Of a stretch of DNA of 64,000 nt, positions 1-12,300 are shown in pieces (positions within the stretch are counted from its first letter, which is position 1; the number at the start of each line of letters is the position of its first letter). The position numbers were made by a program, and so were the translations under genes. Source of the DNA: Enchytraeus crypticus (lineage: Eukaryota > Annelida > Clitellata > Enchytraeida > Enchytraeidae); the NCBI GenBank assembly GCA_905160935.1, contig CAJHZI010000495.1, positions 441,001-505,000 on the forward strand, given 5' to 3'. Under the pieces are notes generated by a model. That model searched no databases. It was not told the origin of the DNA and saw only the letters and a list, made by a program, of their open reading frames with translations.

Positions 1-1392
1 TAACACCTACTGGACAGAAAGTCAAAGGTCTACTTTAAGCAACCAAATACAAGTTGTGATATATTTTATAAGTTTTACATTAGTTAGTCTATGATTACAC
101 TTAAAATCGGACAAGTCAAAAATTTAGCATAGATTTAAAGTTAAATAATATTTTCATATATCGTTAAGATAAATAAACTAATGCTTAGTAAGTAATCAGT
201 CTCGCAGTTAGCTTAACAGAAGAGTATGATGTATATTATATATCACTGTTTGCTGCTAAATGATTTATTCATTTTGGCCAATAACTCACTTGCAATTTTA
301 CGATTATTATGCAAACTAGCATTAGCATTACCAGCAGACACCATTGCCTAATTAGTCTAATTTACCATTGCCCATCAGACTAATTACTGAAGAAACCTAT
401 TGTCAGAACTTATAAAATACTAGTTAACTAAACTATTTACAAAATGAACTTGCTAAACGTTTCGTTACATCTTTGCAAATTCTCAACAAATTACATGCAA
501 ATATAAAAGTTTTCTAATAGCTTCTTTGGCATATCGTTATATTAGAGGAAACTCAAAAGAAAAACTACCTAAAAATCCGTTTTACCTGTACAATATACCA
601 CATTTCTCGTGGACTAATAGAAGAACCTTCGTAATCAGATCTATTATTACATTACTTCTGGTTGTGCTCATTAGTGAGTTAGCGCTAAGTCAAGTGTAAA
701 AAAACTCGTGCCTTGATTCAGTGGTTCTGGTGTAAGATTTGCCATTTACTGTATTTTTAGTTTAAATTATATTATTTACATGATTCATATTTACGTTTAT
801 ATTCTAAACATGGCTCGTTACCAGTTCTTACCATAGATAACGTCCTGGGTAAGACGTTCGCTTTCTTTAAAGGACTCTTTCGAGAAATTGGTGAATTTAA
901 ATTTAAATAATACATAATCTATGTTATGGATCTCATTCTTATTTATTAAATACCGTGCCTGTTCCAAACCTGGGAGGTCATGGTCATGTTTCTTCATATG
1001 CCTCTGTCCATTTTAGCTCTGAACGTTTATGACTCCGTTACCTGCATCTGTAGGCCCTATGCTTAAATTTTTCTTGAACTTCATCCTCTGCGGAATCCTG
1101 CTTTCGTTAAACAGTCTATTTTCCTGTCACTGTGGTATTCCAAACGAATTTATTCCCCATGATGTGTCAGAAAAACGACATCTGCAGGCGACATATTCGA
1201 TTCAATGGATCACGGACTATATAGGTGATTTTGTTAAGTTTGTATAACTTCGAAGATCTTTAATTGCAACGCGATCTTACTTACTAAACTTGATCAAGGA
1301 TTGAGTCAATTTTACTCAATAGACTTCTTAGTTCGCCTGCTGCAACACAGTGGTATGCTTTCGCATATACTAAATATAGCTATAGGCCAGTG

Positions 1393-1393
<1 letters not shown>
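1..1393. other. Gene-free AT-rich DNA
   Basis: I see no convincing exon, RNA gene or repeat array here. The only open stretch of note (1029–1247, plus) has ordinary non-coding composition and no recognisable motif. Confidence 0.6.
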
Positions 1394-1474
<81 letters not shown>

Positions 1475-2343
1475 TGTGTTTTTTATAACTGATACCCCAC
1501 ATTATTTTTACAATAAAGTTATAATGAGTTGTGCAATTTCTTGAAATTTACAGCACTTGACCAGCAACCAATTCTATCAACCATAGAGAAATTTCGTTTT
1601 AATATCTTTAAAAACCTGAAACTTAAAGTTTTGTGAATAGGAGTGGGGTCCGATAAGAAATTTCAAGTACAGGATAAAGGCATGTTACACGCAGCGTATA
1701 AGTATCTCTATAAAATAATAGCAAACACGTAACATAACATTTCTGCTAATGCTATTTTGAAGAGTTATCTTTTCTGTTCAACACGACGTAAAACACCTGC
1801 TTACACGTTCTTAATTGACAAAGTTGTCGAACTTTTAATGCATGCATTGCATGAAGAGAAACGATTTCAACTCCTAGGAAACCAGGCTGATTAGAGTTCT
1901 GGTTACAGCTTGCAGATTCAGCTACATACTGTATATGCATTAGAAGTTCAATAACTTTGTCAATTAAGAACATTTCAGCACGTATTTTACGTCGTTTTGA
2001 AAAGAAGTGATTGCTTTTCTAAACGACGTAAAACACGTGCTGAAATGTTCTTAATTGACAAAGTTATTGAACTTTTAATGCATATACAGTATGTGCTATT
2101 ATTTTATAGAGATAATTTTACGCTGCGTGTAACACGCCCGTAATCCTGTACTGGAAATTTCTTATCTGACCCCACTCCTATTCACAAAACTTTAACTTTC
2201 AGGTTTTTAAAGATATTAAAACGAAATTTCTCTATGGTTGGTAGAATTGGTTGCTGGTCAAGTGCTGTAAATTTCAAGAAATTGCACAACTCATTATAAC
2301 TTTATTGTAAAAATAATGTGGGGTATCAGTTATAAAAAACACA

Positions 2344-2395
<52 letters not shown>
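1394..2395. repeat. Fold-back (inverted-repeat) element between TA arrays
   Basis: A (TA)n tract at 1394–1467 is followed by a left arm (about 1470–1724). This arm reappears as a near-identical reverse complement at about 2094–2347, and then a second (TA)n tract runs to 2395. The arms begin CACTGTGTTTTTTATAAC and are roughly 250 bp each, with only scattered mismatches. Inside lies a second hairpin: 1922–1999 pairs with about 2018–2095 across a loop of about 18 nt. A third copy of part of that inner arm sits at 1780–1845. No transposase is present. The architecture suggests a non-autonomous fold-back or MITE-like element inserted at TA. Confidence 0.8.
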
Positions 2396-2399
<4 letters not shown>

Positions 2400-3680
2400 G
2401 AGAGAGAGAGAGCTTTTTTAAAGTATTTTTATTCGCATGAAAACCAAAGGTCGACACTCATGGAAGTGATCACAGCTATTCTTTCTTTTTTCATTGTCTT
2501 CGTACGCAATCTTATGTACGTAATTTAGGCTAAATAAATTGTTTACCCAAATCAAGAGATTAGAGTAGGCCCTAATTGAGTAAATTAAATAATGCAGGGC
2601 ATACATTACTGGAGTAAATTCTAATCAATAACCACAAAGATAACCGATAATCAATCAATCACTAAATAGCCTATTGAATGCTCTCATGTTAATCTACCAC
2701 TGGACGACTACGCACTAGATGACTGGCACCCCTAACGTATATGTTGTAGTAGATACTCTCTATAAGGATCGTACTGACGAGATAATCAGAATTAGAAAAA
2801 TTAAATGCTGCCATAGAAATGCTCGAGTCCTACTAGCTTAACATTTTCCTCATTGCTAAACTTGTTGTCTTCAAATTCCATTGTTAGGCCTATAGGCTAC
2901 TCGATCAAGAAGCGGAAGTTTTAATGGTGATGACGTAACCGATGGTAAGGACACAGGAAAAAAACCAACTAAAAATATATTCTAAATACCAATTAAAAAT
3001 GCATGTATATACTAAAACTAATCTTTACAGACATTCGTTTTCGTTATGTTGTCAAACGTACTAAAAACGTTGACTATTAATAAATGATAAAAAACCAATT
3101 AGACAAGCATTTTGAATGCAGTGTAAACTAAGTGTAACAGGCCGTTTATCGTTCATGGGCCAAAACGTCCAAGTTACATGTACTTTAGAAAACTTTTAAA
3201 TCAAAATAACGCATTGCATCACCAATAGCTTCAATTAATCGAATTACAAATGTCTGATGTTACACGAAATGATCTCTTAAATCCTTCAACAAAGTATTGT
3301 CAGACGCACGAGTTTTATAGATAAGTTATGTCTCCTAATCAATCAATCGCTTGAACGACACAATCTGGCGGTCAGGTATCTCCTGTAATAAAAACAGATA
3401 AACATATAACTCATATAACAGATAAACATATAACTCTGTAAATAACTTGTTTGAAACGAAGTAGGTTTTAATTTGCTTAACGTCAAGGTTCAGAGGAACT
3501 TCTCTTGAAGACGACGCTCGAGCTAACGTCACAAAGACATGTTCAAGTTTCTTAAAGCTTTCATTTCACGAAACTAATGCAGCAGTGTAGTACTGCTCAC
3601 CCTAAGAAGGGTTCGGAAAATCCTAACGTATTAGAATAAGCAAGTCTACAATAATATAATCCACATAATTATGCTTAAAT
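2396..3680. other. Gene-free region
   Basis: A short GA run (2397–2412) follows the TA array. The rest is AT-rich DNA with no exon I can support. The repeated 'aacatataactc' stretch near 3395–3435 is a small local duplication. Confidence 0.5.
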
Positions 3681-3962
3681 ATGGTACTAACTACTAAGAT
3701 TCCAGGATAAAAGCTACTAAGATTCCAGGACAAAATGGAGACATATTAAGCTCATTTTGAGACTTGAGCTTACTATGTCTCAAAATGGAGACGTATCATA
3801 GTAAGTCTCACGTCTCCATTTCGTCTTGGAATCTTAAGACAAAGATTCTCTAGACTACGATTCTAAAGAGAAAGATTCTTAAGACAAAGATTCTTAAGAC
3901 AAAGATTCTTCAGACAAAGAATCTTAAGACAAAGATTCTTTAGACAAAGATTCATGCACGCG
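3681..3962. repeat. Tandem and inverted repeats just 3' of the FSIP2-like stop codon
   Basis: The right half is a tandem array of a ~15 bp unit (AAAGATTCTTAAGAC, about eight imperfect copies, 3838–3950). The left half contains an inverted repeat: a segment around 3700–3735 (TAAGATTCCAGGACAAAATG) is reversed around 3800–3836. On the minus strand this falls in the presumed 3' UTR or just beyond it. No AATAAA was found close to the stop. Confidence 0.6.
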
Positions 3963-3997
3963 ATAAAAACAATAATCGTATGTTGTTACATACCACG

Positions 3998-6900
3998 CTA
4001 CGATTTGCTTTGCTTTTTGGGTTGCACAGACTTGGTGGTTAGTTCAGACTGACCCAGCACAGTGGTTGAGAGCACAGAATCCACTATCTCCACCTCATCC
4101 TCATCCGAACCGGAGCTGCTACTACTTGTGCTGGATCTGGAACTGCTTCTAGAACTTCCATTGGAGATTGTCTTGGAGCTTTTGCTTGAACTTCTGCTGG
4201 AACTTCTGCTGGAACTTCTGCTGCTGCTTGAGCCTCTCTTCTTGCTGCTTTTCGAGCTACTGCTGCTGTCGCTGCTGTCACTACTGTCGCTGCTGTAGCT
4301 GGCCTTGCTGCTTCGACTGGTCCTGCTGGTAGTTCTGCTGCTGGCACGGCTGCAGGCAGGTGATCTAGGAGACGAAGGAGGAGCATTCAGAGAGCCAGGT
4401 TCTTTGTCGCTGCAACTATGAGGTGTGACCTCATAGGACTTGGACACAGGTCCTCCGGATTCTTTCTTTCCAGCATTTTCATATAAATTCTTCTCTTCCA
4501 GAGTTTCCTTTTTACCGACTTCAGCGGATGTCTTCAAGTCAGGGTTTTGAGTTTTCTGGATGGGATTGAGTTGGACTGGTTGTGTCAGGATTTCTTTTTG
4601 CGGCTGGTCGCTCTTGATTTGAAGTTTTGGTTTTTCAGACTGAGCAACGGATTCTTTAGCACTCGAGGCTACGTTACTGCAATCACGTGTTGCCTTCGGT
4701 GAAGAAAGTTTAGGCTTGAAGTCTTCCATTTTAGTGAACGTTCTTTCGCCCAAATCAGACTCCTTCATTTTTGAGGTCTTCTCAGAGGCTTCCTTTATCT
4801 TCATCGACTTGTTTGGCGAAGGTCGCCTATTTATATCTCTATGTTCACCTAACTTGTCTTTCACTTTCTTGCACTTATGCTTGAGCTCTGGTGCGGATCC
4901 ACCCAACCTTTCCTGCTTTGGGGCTACTTTTGTCCCAGCCGACTTCTCGTTTGAAAGCATTCTTTCCAGAATCTGATCAGCATAGGATTTTATTTTCAGT
5001 ATTTTACAGGAGGTAGTTTCAGCAGGTGGTTTCTTTTCTCGTGACGTCAGCCTCGGAAGCTTTGCAATAGATGATAATTTAGGAGAAAGCATTCCTTCCA
5101 CAGGCTTACCTCTTGTTCCAGTTGAAGACTTCAGAAGTTTATCGGCATATGAAGACGTCTCGAGTGAAGTCTTAGCCTCGGTCTTCCTCTCCGATGTCTT
5201 CGCTGCTGGCCCAGGTGTACGGAAAGTCTCGCATCTCTCTCCCGCAGCCGACATGAGCAGCTTGTCGATGTAGGACGACATCGTTCTCGAAGCTTCTTCG
5301 TCATTGGCAGCCTTGCCATACCTGGGAGTCTGAGAAAGATCTGGACGTAGGACGTCTCTGAAGGAATTCCTCTTCGATACCGTGCCACGGTCAATCAAGT
5401 CTTCATCTCTCTTCACAGATATGACTCCCAGTGTTTCTCTAACAAGTTCCTCGGTGATCTTCAACGGAGTTTCTCTAAAGTGCGGAGTCACGGTGGAGGA
5501 ACTAGCGGTCAGGCGGGTGGATGGGTTAGATGTGGAGGCACCGGTGTTGGAGAGATCACCCTGTGCCAGATGATCAATGAATCTGGAAAGATTGGAAGAG
5601 GCAACGCCGCCTTCTCCCACTCCTCTAAATCCGCACACTTGGGCTCCACAGTTATTATGCATTCCCGTGTTGCTTCGGATTTTTGAAGCGCCATTCGCCA
5701 ACACGCTGTTAGTTAGTCTTTTATTAGCTACTTCTCCGGTATGGGATACCCTAGAAGCTAATCCTCTACTAGTTAATCCTTTATTGGCTAATCCTCTACT
5801 ATCTACTCCACCTCCTGGTGACTTTCTGCTGACTAATCCACCCACTAGTCTCCCAGAGTCACTTCTCCTTCCAAGCGTTTTGTCACCTGAACTATTCGAC
5901 TTTTTAGCACAATTATCCGTAGTGGTTCTTTGGCCACTACACCGTGTAGCTGCCAGACGACTCGAATCCTTCGTGACGGTTGTTGGATGAGAGTTTGGAG
6001 CAAGCCTTCCAGCAGTCTTTCCATCGATCTTCTTCGTCTTATCGCCTGTAGTGTTGACAAATTCACCGCTATCACTCACGCTGCGGAAAACTGAACGGAT
6101 GATGGTGTTTGCCAACATTTCAGCTTCGTCACCAGAATTCCTCTCTACTCCACATCCGCTTAAACCTCCCATGCTGTCCAGCATGTTGTTTCCGCTCAAA
6201 TTTCCATTTCCTCTAAGTCCGCTCTTACTCTGAGCGTTGATATTGTTCGGATTATTGTTTCCGTTGTTCTTGCCGACCTCCGGGCACTCCGAGTTGTAAT
6301 CCTGGAACACGTTGTCAACCACACGGGTGATGAACTGCTTGGCAGCGTCAGCAATGTGGGACTTGATCTGATCCTCCGTGGCATTGCGCTTCTTTGCCAC
6401 CTGATGGACGGTTTTGGTGATAAGTCTAGTTATACTATCGCTGTTCATCAACTTCTCGCTACAGGCGAACACTTTATCTCGAGAAACTCTCGCATCACCG
6501 CATCTACCACCACCATGTTCCTCCTCCTGACAAGGTCCCTGACTGGTTACCATGTGAAGAACTTCGGTGAGGTCTTCTTCCGTCAGAGCTTTATTTACCA
6601 TTGCCTTCTTCAGTCTGTGAAGCACTGAGCGCACTAGCGTGGTTACCACCCCGGCGCTCATCCGCTGTCTCTCGCAGTCCGTGTATTCCTTCTTAGGGAT
6701 CTGCTGACATTTGTTCTTCCCAGACTTACTCTTGCTTTCCTCTTCGTTCTGATGTCTGGTGATCAGCGTGTCCGCCAGCTTCAGCATTTCAGTCCCCTCG
6801 ATGAGATTCTGCTCGATGTCCTTGATCTTGCTCTTCAGCGTGACGTCAGTAATAGCATCAGAGATCAACTCTCGTATCTGAACCACCCTTTCGCTTGCCA

Positions 6901-7365
6901 GAAGATTCTCCTTCTCCAGGTCTCTAGAAATGACTGCCAGAGACTCCCTCACGTACTTCCCCGTGTCGGAATGGCTGCTGGACTTGAGGGCGGGAGCGTT
7001 GTCCCAGTCCACGTAGTCATCGGTGTCCCTCTCCTCGGGCTTGTAAGTCTGGACGGAGTAATCGAGGGTGTCCGTGACCAGCAGGAGCACCTCAGGGGTC
7101 TGCTTCACTAGGGCCTGAACCTCGCTGTTCACGTCGTTAGTCAGCATCCGTACCAGCCACTTAGCCTTCCGCTCGCTGGAGTGATCCGTGTCGGACTTAG
7201 AGTCCCGGAAGTCGGATTCCTGGTGCGATGGACAGCGGAAGGATGGGGCGGAGTTGATTCGCTTCTGCCCATCAGGAGTTCTGGAGTACTTGAGGACGAG
7301 GTCGACTGCGTTGTGGATGACGCGCTGGATCATCTGAGTTCTGGTCTTGTCCTTAGGGCTTCTGT
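3998..7365 (-). CDS. FSIP2: Large terminal exon of the FSIP2-like gene
   Basis: This 3.4 kb exon encodes residues ~376–1497. It starts after the acceptor ending GTTACAG, with DRSPKDKTRTQ. It contains several amphipathic helices with the pattern of A-kinase-anchor-like or FSIP2 repeats: MIQRVIHNAVDLVLKYS, VRESLAVISRDLEKE, SVLHRLKKAMVNKALTEEDL, LITKTVHQVAKKRNATEDQI and ANTIIRSVFRSVSD. Three later segments share a 'SYADKLLKS' / 'SYIDKLLMSAAGER' / 'SYADQILERMLSNE' motif. The last ~120 residues are extremely Ser-rich (SSSSKSSKKRGSSSS type) and then acidic (DEDEVEIVD), and the protein ends KKQSKS. The open frame extends upstream of 7365 only because the intronic array of acceptor-like units happens to be open. 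Confidence 0.8.
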
Positions 7366-9266
7366 CTGTAACAACAACAACAACAACCTGTGTGTAACAA
7401 CAACAACATCCTGTCTGTGACAACAACAACAACCTGTCTGTAACAACAACAACAACATCATCAGCATCCTGTCTGTAACAACAACAACAATCTATCTGTA
7501 AAAACAACAACATCAACAAAAACATCAAAAAGTTCTTACTTATTTTGTTTTTAATTATTTTTATTATTGGCCATTATTGTTATTATCATTATTGTTATTA
7601 TTGTTATTGTTGTTGTTATTGTTATTATTGCTATTTTTCTCGTTGTTGTTGTTGTTGTTATTACTACCGAATGAAGAACGGGTGACTCCGTGCAGTAGAT
7701 CGGTTCCTTCGGGTCGTCTCAGCTTTGGTCTCCTCACACAGACACGGAACGGCTTGGGTGGACACTTCCATGAGGGAATAACTGACTGCATCAATCAATC
7801 AGTCAATAAATAAATCATTTAATTAATCAATCATTTGCTCAACAATTGTTTAGGCAATCAATTATTGATTCTATCTGTCGAAACTGTCATTCAATCAATC
7901 AATAGCTTATTAAATCAGCCAATCAATTCTTCACATGAGTAATCTAGTTATAAATATTGACGACATTAACACATATCATAATTAACACGTGGTATAATAT
8001 TTAGTTACAAGTTAAGTGATACCTATAAACAAAAAGCATGTATTCAGATCCATTTATCTCAATAGTAATTTTCTCGGTTTAAAGTTTTCATATAAAAGTT
8101 AAATATGATTTATACCTGCTGAATACTTATGACAATTTAATTGATTGGATAGTCGGCATCTTCCTTTGAATCTCAGTTTAATTATAGTCGAGATACGAAT
8201 TGACCTTGATCTGTTAACTTAGCAGCAATTTCACGAACCTATGCGCTCACCAACAAAATACCTTTTCTGGCATTGGTAAAAACTTAATTGAACGAATAGA
8301 ATTCATTAAAGCATGACTTAACTAATCGATTAATAACACTAATCAACCGAACAGTATGCGGTTGATTAATTTAATTATCAAAAGTTGATTAACAGCTAGC
8401 AGTCATTTGTGCTAAAATAATAATAGTAGTTTAACTCTAATGTAATTAATTACGCGTAATAGGGTCAATTATTGGAAGGAGATAGAAGCAGAGGCTGGCC
8501 GAGATTAGGAATGTTAGATGATTTAAAGACCCACTCATATTTGGACATGAAGTAGAAAGCGGGAGACAGAGATGAGTGGAGGCGTTATATTCTATGGACC
8601 TGCCAGTAGGCAGTTACATTAAAAGTGGGTCAATTACCTTCATATCCGCGAAGTACGTGTAATCAAATGGTTCGTCATGACCGCCCTCTCCCTATGAAAG
8701 ATAGCAACAACAACGTGAGACAACAACAACATGGGTTAGGCTTATGGTAACATTAAAAAAGCTTCGTAAATCAGAGCAGAGCTAATACTGAAAGAGACAA
8801 ATACTAAGAGAGGCAAATACTAGGAGAGGTAAATACTGAGAGAAGCTAATATTAAGAGAGGCAAATAATGAGAGAGGCACATATTAAGACAGGCAAATAC
8901 TGAGAGACGCATTGTAAAATAGAATCGAAAGCCATGGACACATCTGTGAAGAAATGCATACGTTTAGATGCAAAAGACTTTAAGACCCAAAATCTCAGAA
9001 TGCTATAAATTATAGTATACCTGGAAAAAGCTCTTAACTAACGCAAAATACAATAATTTATTGAGAGGTGTTATTTCTTATTTTATAGATAAACACAATT
9101 ATTCTATGAAGTACAGTGAATCACGGAGAATTGTAAGCGTTACCATGGAGGCTGTAGCCACAGGTCTAGAGCAATCCTGAACTCTAGCACCATCTAACAC
9201 ATCTACAATACACACAGTCAATGCAAAATTACATATTTTATGCTTTTATCTCTCTCCCTCTCTCTC

Positions 9267-9310
<44 letters not shown>

Positions 9311-12300
9311 GTTCTAGGCTACATATTCATGCTCAGAGTCCTCATATATGTTCCATAAAGAGCATTTCATATGTTAACAAGTAAATCCTTCACAATTGGC
9401 TATGCAATGCCTTATGTGTCATAAAGCTAGGAAAAATACAGCTTCTGAGATTACATCCCGTTTCCGTCCTCAGTTACGGCTTAGTCGCCCCTTAGACATG
9501 TAGTCATATAGGCCTAGATGAACAGGTAAACCAGTAGAATTGATAACTTTACAGCTAGTGATAACTTCTTTATTTTACATGCGCCTATGCAATTTTCTGC
9601 AGGTAAATTATAAGACAGAAACAAAGTTCCACAGCGCGTTTTCAAAATGAAATAATTGTCGCTACAAAGAGTCAATGGAGATATATAACTTAATACGATC
9701 ACCCTAGAGGTCATAATAAAGTAAATAATTGTTTATTAGAACCAAAAATAGAATAAACGAAAGAAATCACAGCATACAGATACATCATGCAACCATCATA
9801 TCAATGAATATAAATGCGTCAAACACTTAAATCACATAAATAATTATAATTTAAATCAGAACCTAATACTTAGATGACTTGCATTACTATTTTCTTAGTT
9901 ATAACTCCATAACTTAGATAATGGAGATATAACTTACTGCGAGGACGCATACAGGTCGTAATGGAGATATAACTTAATGTGAAGATGTCTAGAGGTCGTA
10001 ATGAAGATATAACTTACTATGAGGACGCATACAGGTCATAATGGAGATATAACTTACTGTGAGGACGCCTATAGGTCGTAATGAACGGAGGACTTACTAT
10101 AAAGACGCCTAGAGGTCGTAATGAACTTACCGTGAGGACGCCTAGAGGTCGTAATGAACTAGGACTTACTATGAGGACACCTGGCTGACTGTGGCCACTG
10201 GCGATGCATCTTTATGCAGATGTATCTCGCTATTCTGTGCCCCGTGCATTGAGACTTAGCGTAGCGAGCTCTAGCGTACTGCCTTATAGCATCTGTACGT
10301 CAATCAATCTATTAATCGATCAATTATTCAATCAATCAATCAAATCAATAAATCAATAAAAAATATCTCAATTTGTCAATCAACTAATCAATATAGCAAA
10401 GAGTCACCAATCGAACAATAAAATAGACATAAAGCGGGGTCAGATTATTTGACAGATGAAATATTCCTGGCATTAGTCTGGGTGTGTCACATTTCAAGTC
10501 AATCCGCGTTGAAATAGATTCAGAAATTAGCGAAATAATTAGCAAAGAAAAAACAAGTTTGCGGAAATGAAAGAAAAATAAGTAAACGAATAATTTACGA
10601 ACAAGTAATATGATTACTCAAACTACATTCTCTTTCATAACTATTGGTTATTCTGAGAGGTCAAACTGTTTAAATTAATCAGCCTTTTGATAGTTTGAAT
10701 CTGAAAGTATTAAAGAAATAAGATTGAGCTTATGAACTTAAACCTAAACTTGCGCTCTTAACGCCTAAATGTATTTCTAAAATGAAGAATCAATACAAAA
10801 TGCTGTTGGTTCCGAAGAAGATGAAGAAGAAGATGCAGAAGAAGATAAAGAAGTTGAAAGTAATATAGAAAACTCAGAGGATGCGGCGAAAGAAGTAAAT
10901 AGAAAAGAAAAAAAAAAGAAAAATAGTAAAGAGAAAATCAACGACAATGACGAAAACTTTTTGCCACAAACCAAGAAGATCATGCAAGAAAGCATGAGTT
11001 AGGTAAACACTAATAGAATTGAGGTGGTTTTCCTACCGTCCATGCTCTGCCACTTGCAGGTGATGTAGTTGATATGATCCCTGATGTGTCTCATCCTTTC
11101 GTTCTCCAGCACTTGACCTCTCAGAGCGTGCTCTGCCAACATGCTGATCTGAGCCACCTTCCTTCTGCGCCAGTCGTTCAATCCCTGACAACATCGAGTA
11201 CCGTCAAGTATATCAATTAATTAATCAATCAATCGATTGATCAATCAATCAATCGATCGATCGATCAGTCAATCAATCAATCGATCAATCCATCGATCGA
11301 TCAATCAATCAATCAATCGATCAATCGATTCATCAATCGATCGATCGATCGATCGATTAATCAATCAATCAATCAATCAATCGATCAATCAGTCAGTCAA
11401 TCAATCGATCAATCAATTAATCAATCAATCCATCGATCGATCAATCAATCAATCAATCAATCGATCAATCGATTAATCAATCGATCGATCGATCGATCGA
11501 TTAATCAATCAATCAATCGATCAATCAGTCAGTCAATCAATCAATCAATAATAAATAATCAATCAATCAATCGAGTATCATCAAGTACAGTAAGTAGTAT
11601 AGAGTATCATCGAGTACATAGAGTATTTTAGCACGTTAACTAGAAGACACTTTCCCACTAATCTGACAGTTTGCACTCAACAATCGAGATTTGGCTCCTC
11701 CCTAGCAATTTTCCTTCAGCTGCTTAGAAATATGTAATTCATAAACCTTCAAAAATTGGAAAAAGTAAGAAAATAAGGAAGCGGAAGATTACAATGTTGC
11801 CTCTTTGCAGTAATTTTATGAAGTTCCGCTTATGTACTTCAGGTCTTTTTATCTTCTCCTCCCCCCGGTGCAAATTTTTAAGGGCTCTTTCTTGTTTAAG
11901 AAGCAGTACCTTCTAAAGATAACGTCTCTGGCATCGATAAAACTGAACTAATATACTTCGGTACAGTACGAAACTACGGCACAGTACGAAACTTGGTTAC
12001 AGTACGAAAAATGCAGTACAACAACCCGCAACAAAACAATTCACCACAAAATGTGCAACGAAATAAATGATTAGAGTTCGGTGAATTCAGCAGCCATTCA
12101 ATATTTTAATTTTAGATGAATTCCTCTACATTAATCGAAGTAACTAATAACTAATCAATAAATAATTATAAAATAAAATATAAATATATAAAATATATAA
12201 ATATAAAACAAATCAGTAAATGTAAAACACCTTTTGTTGCTTGTTGTCATAGTCTTGCAGACGTCGAAGTCTTATCAGCGCCATCTTGCGACAGTCTTCT

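Noticed and set aside
4062..4298. Leucine-rich plus-strand ORF
   Set aside because: It is the antisense of the Ser-rich FSIP2-like tail.
5577..5990. 137-codon plus-strand ORF
   Set aside because: It lies antisense to the continuous FSIP2-like coding exon, with Leu/Pro-biased shadow composition and no known domain.
7381..7528. N-terminal extension of the big FSIP2-like ORF (Val/Cys/Leu runs)
   Set aside because: It is intronic GTT repeats with acceptor-like units, and the exon clearly begins at 7365 in phase with the upstream exon.
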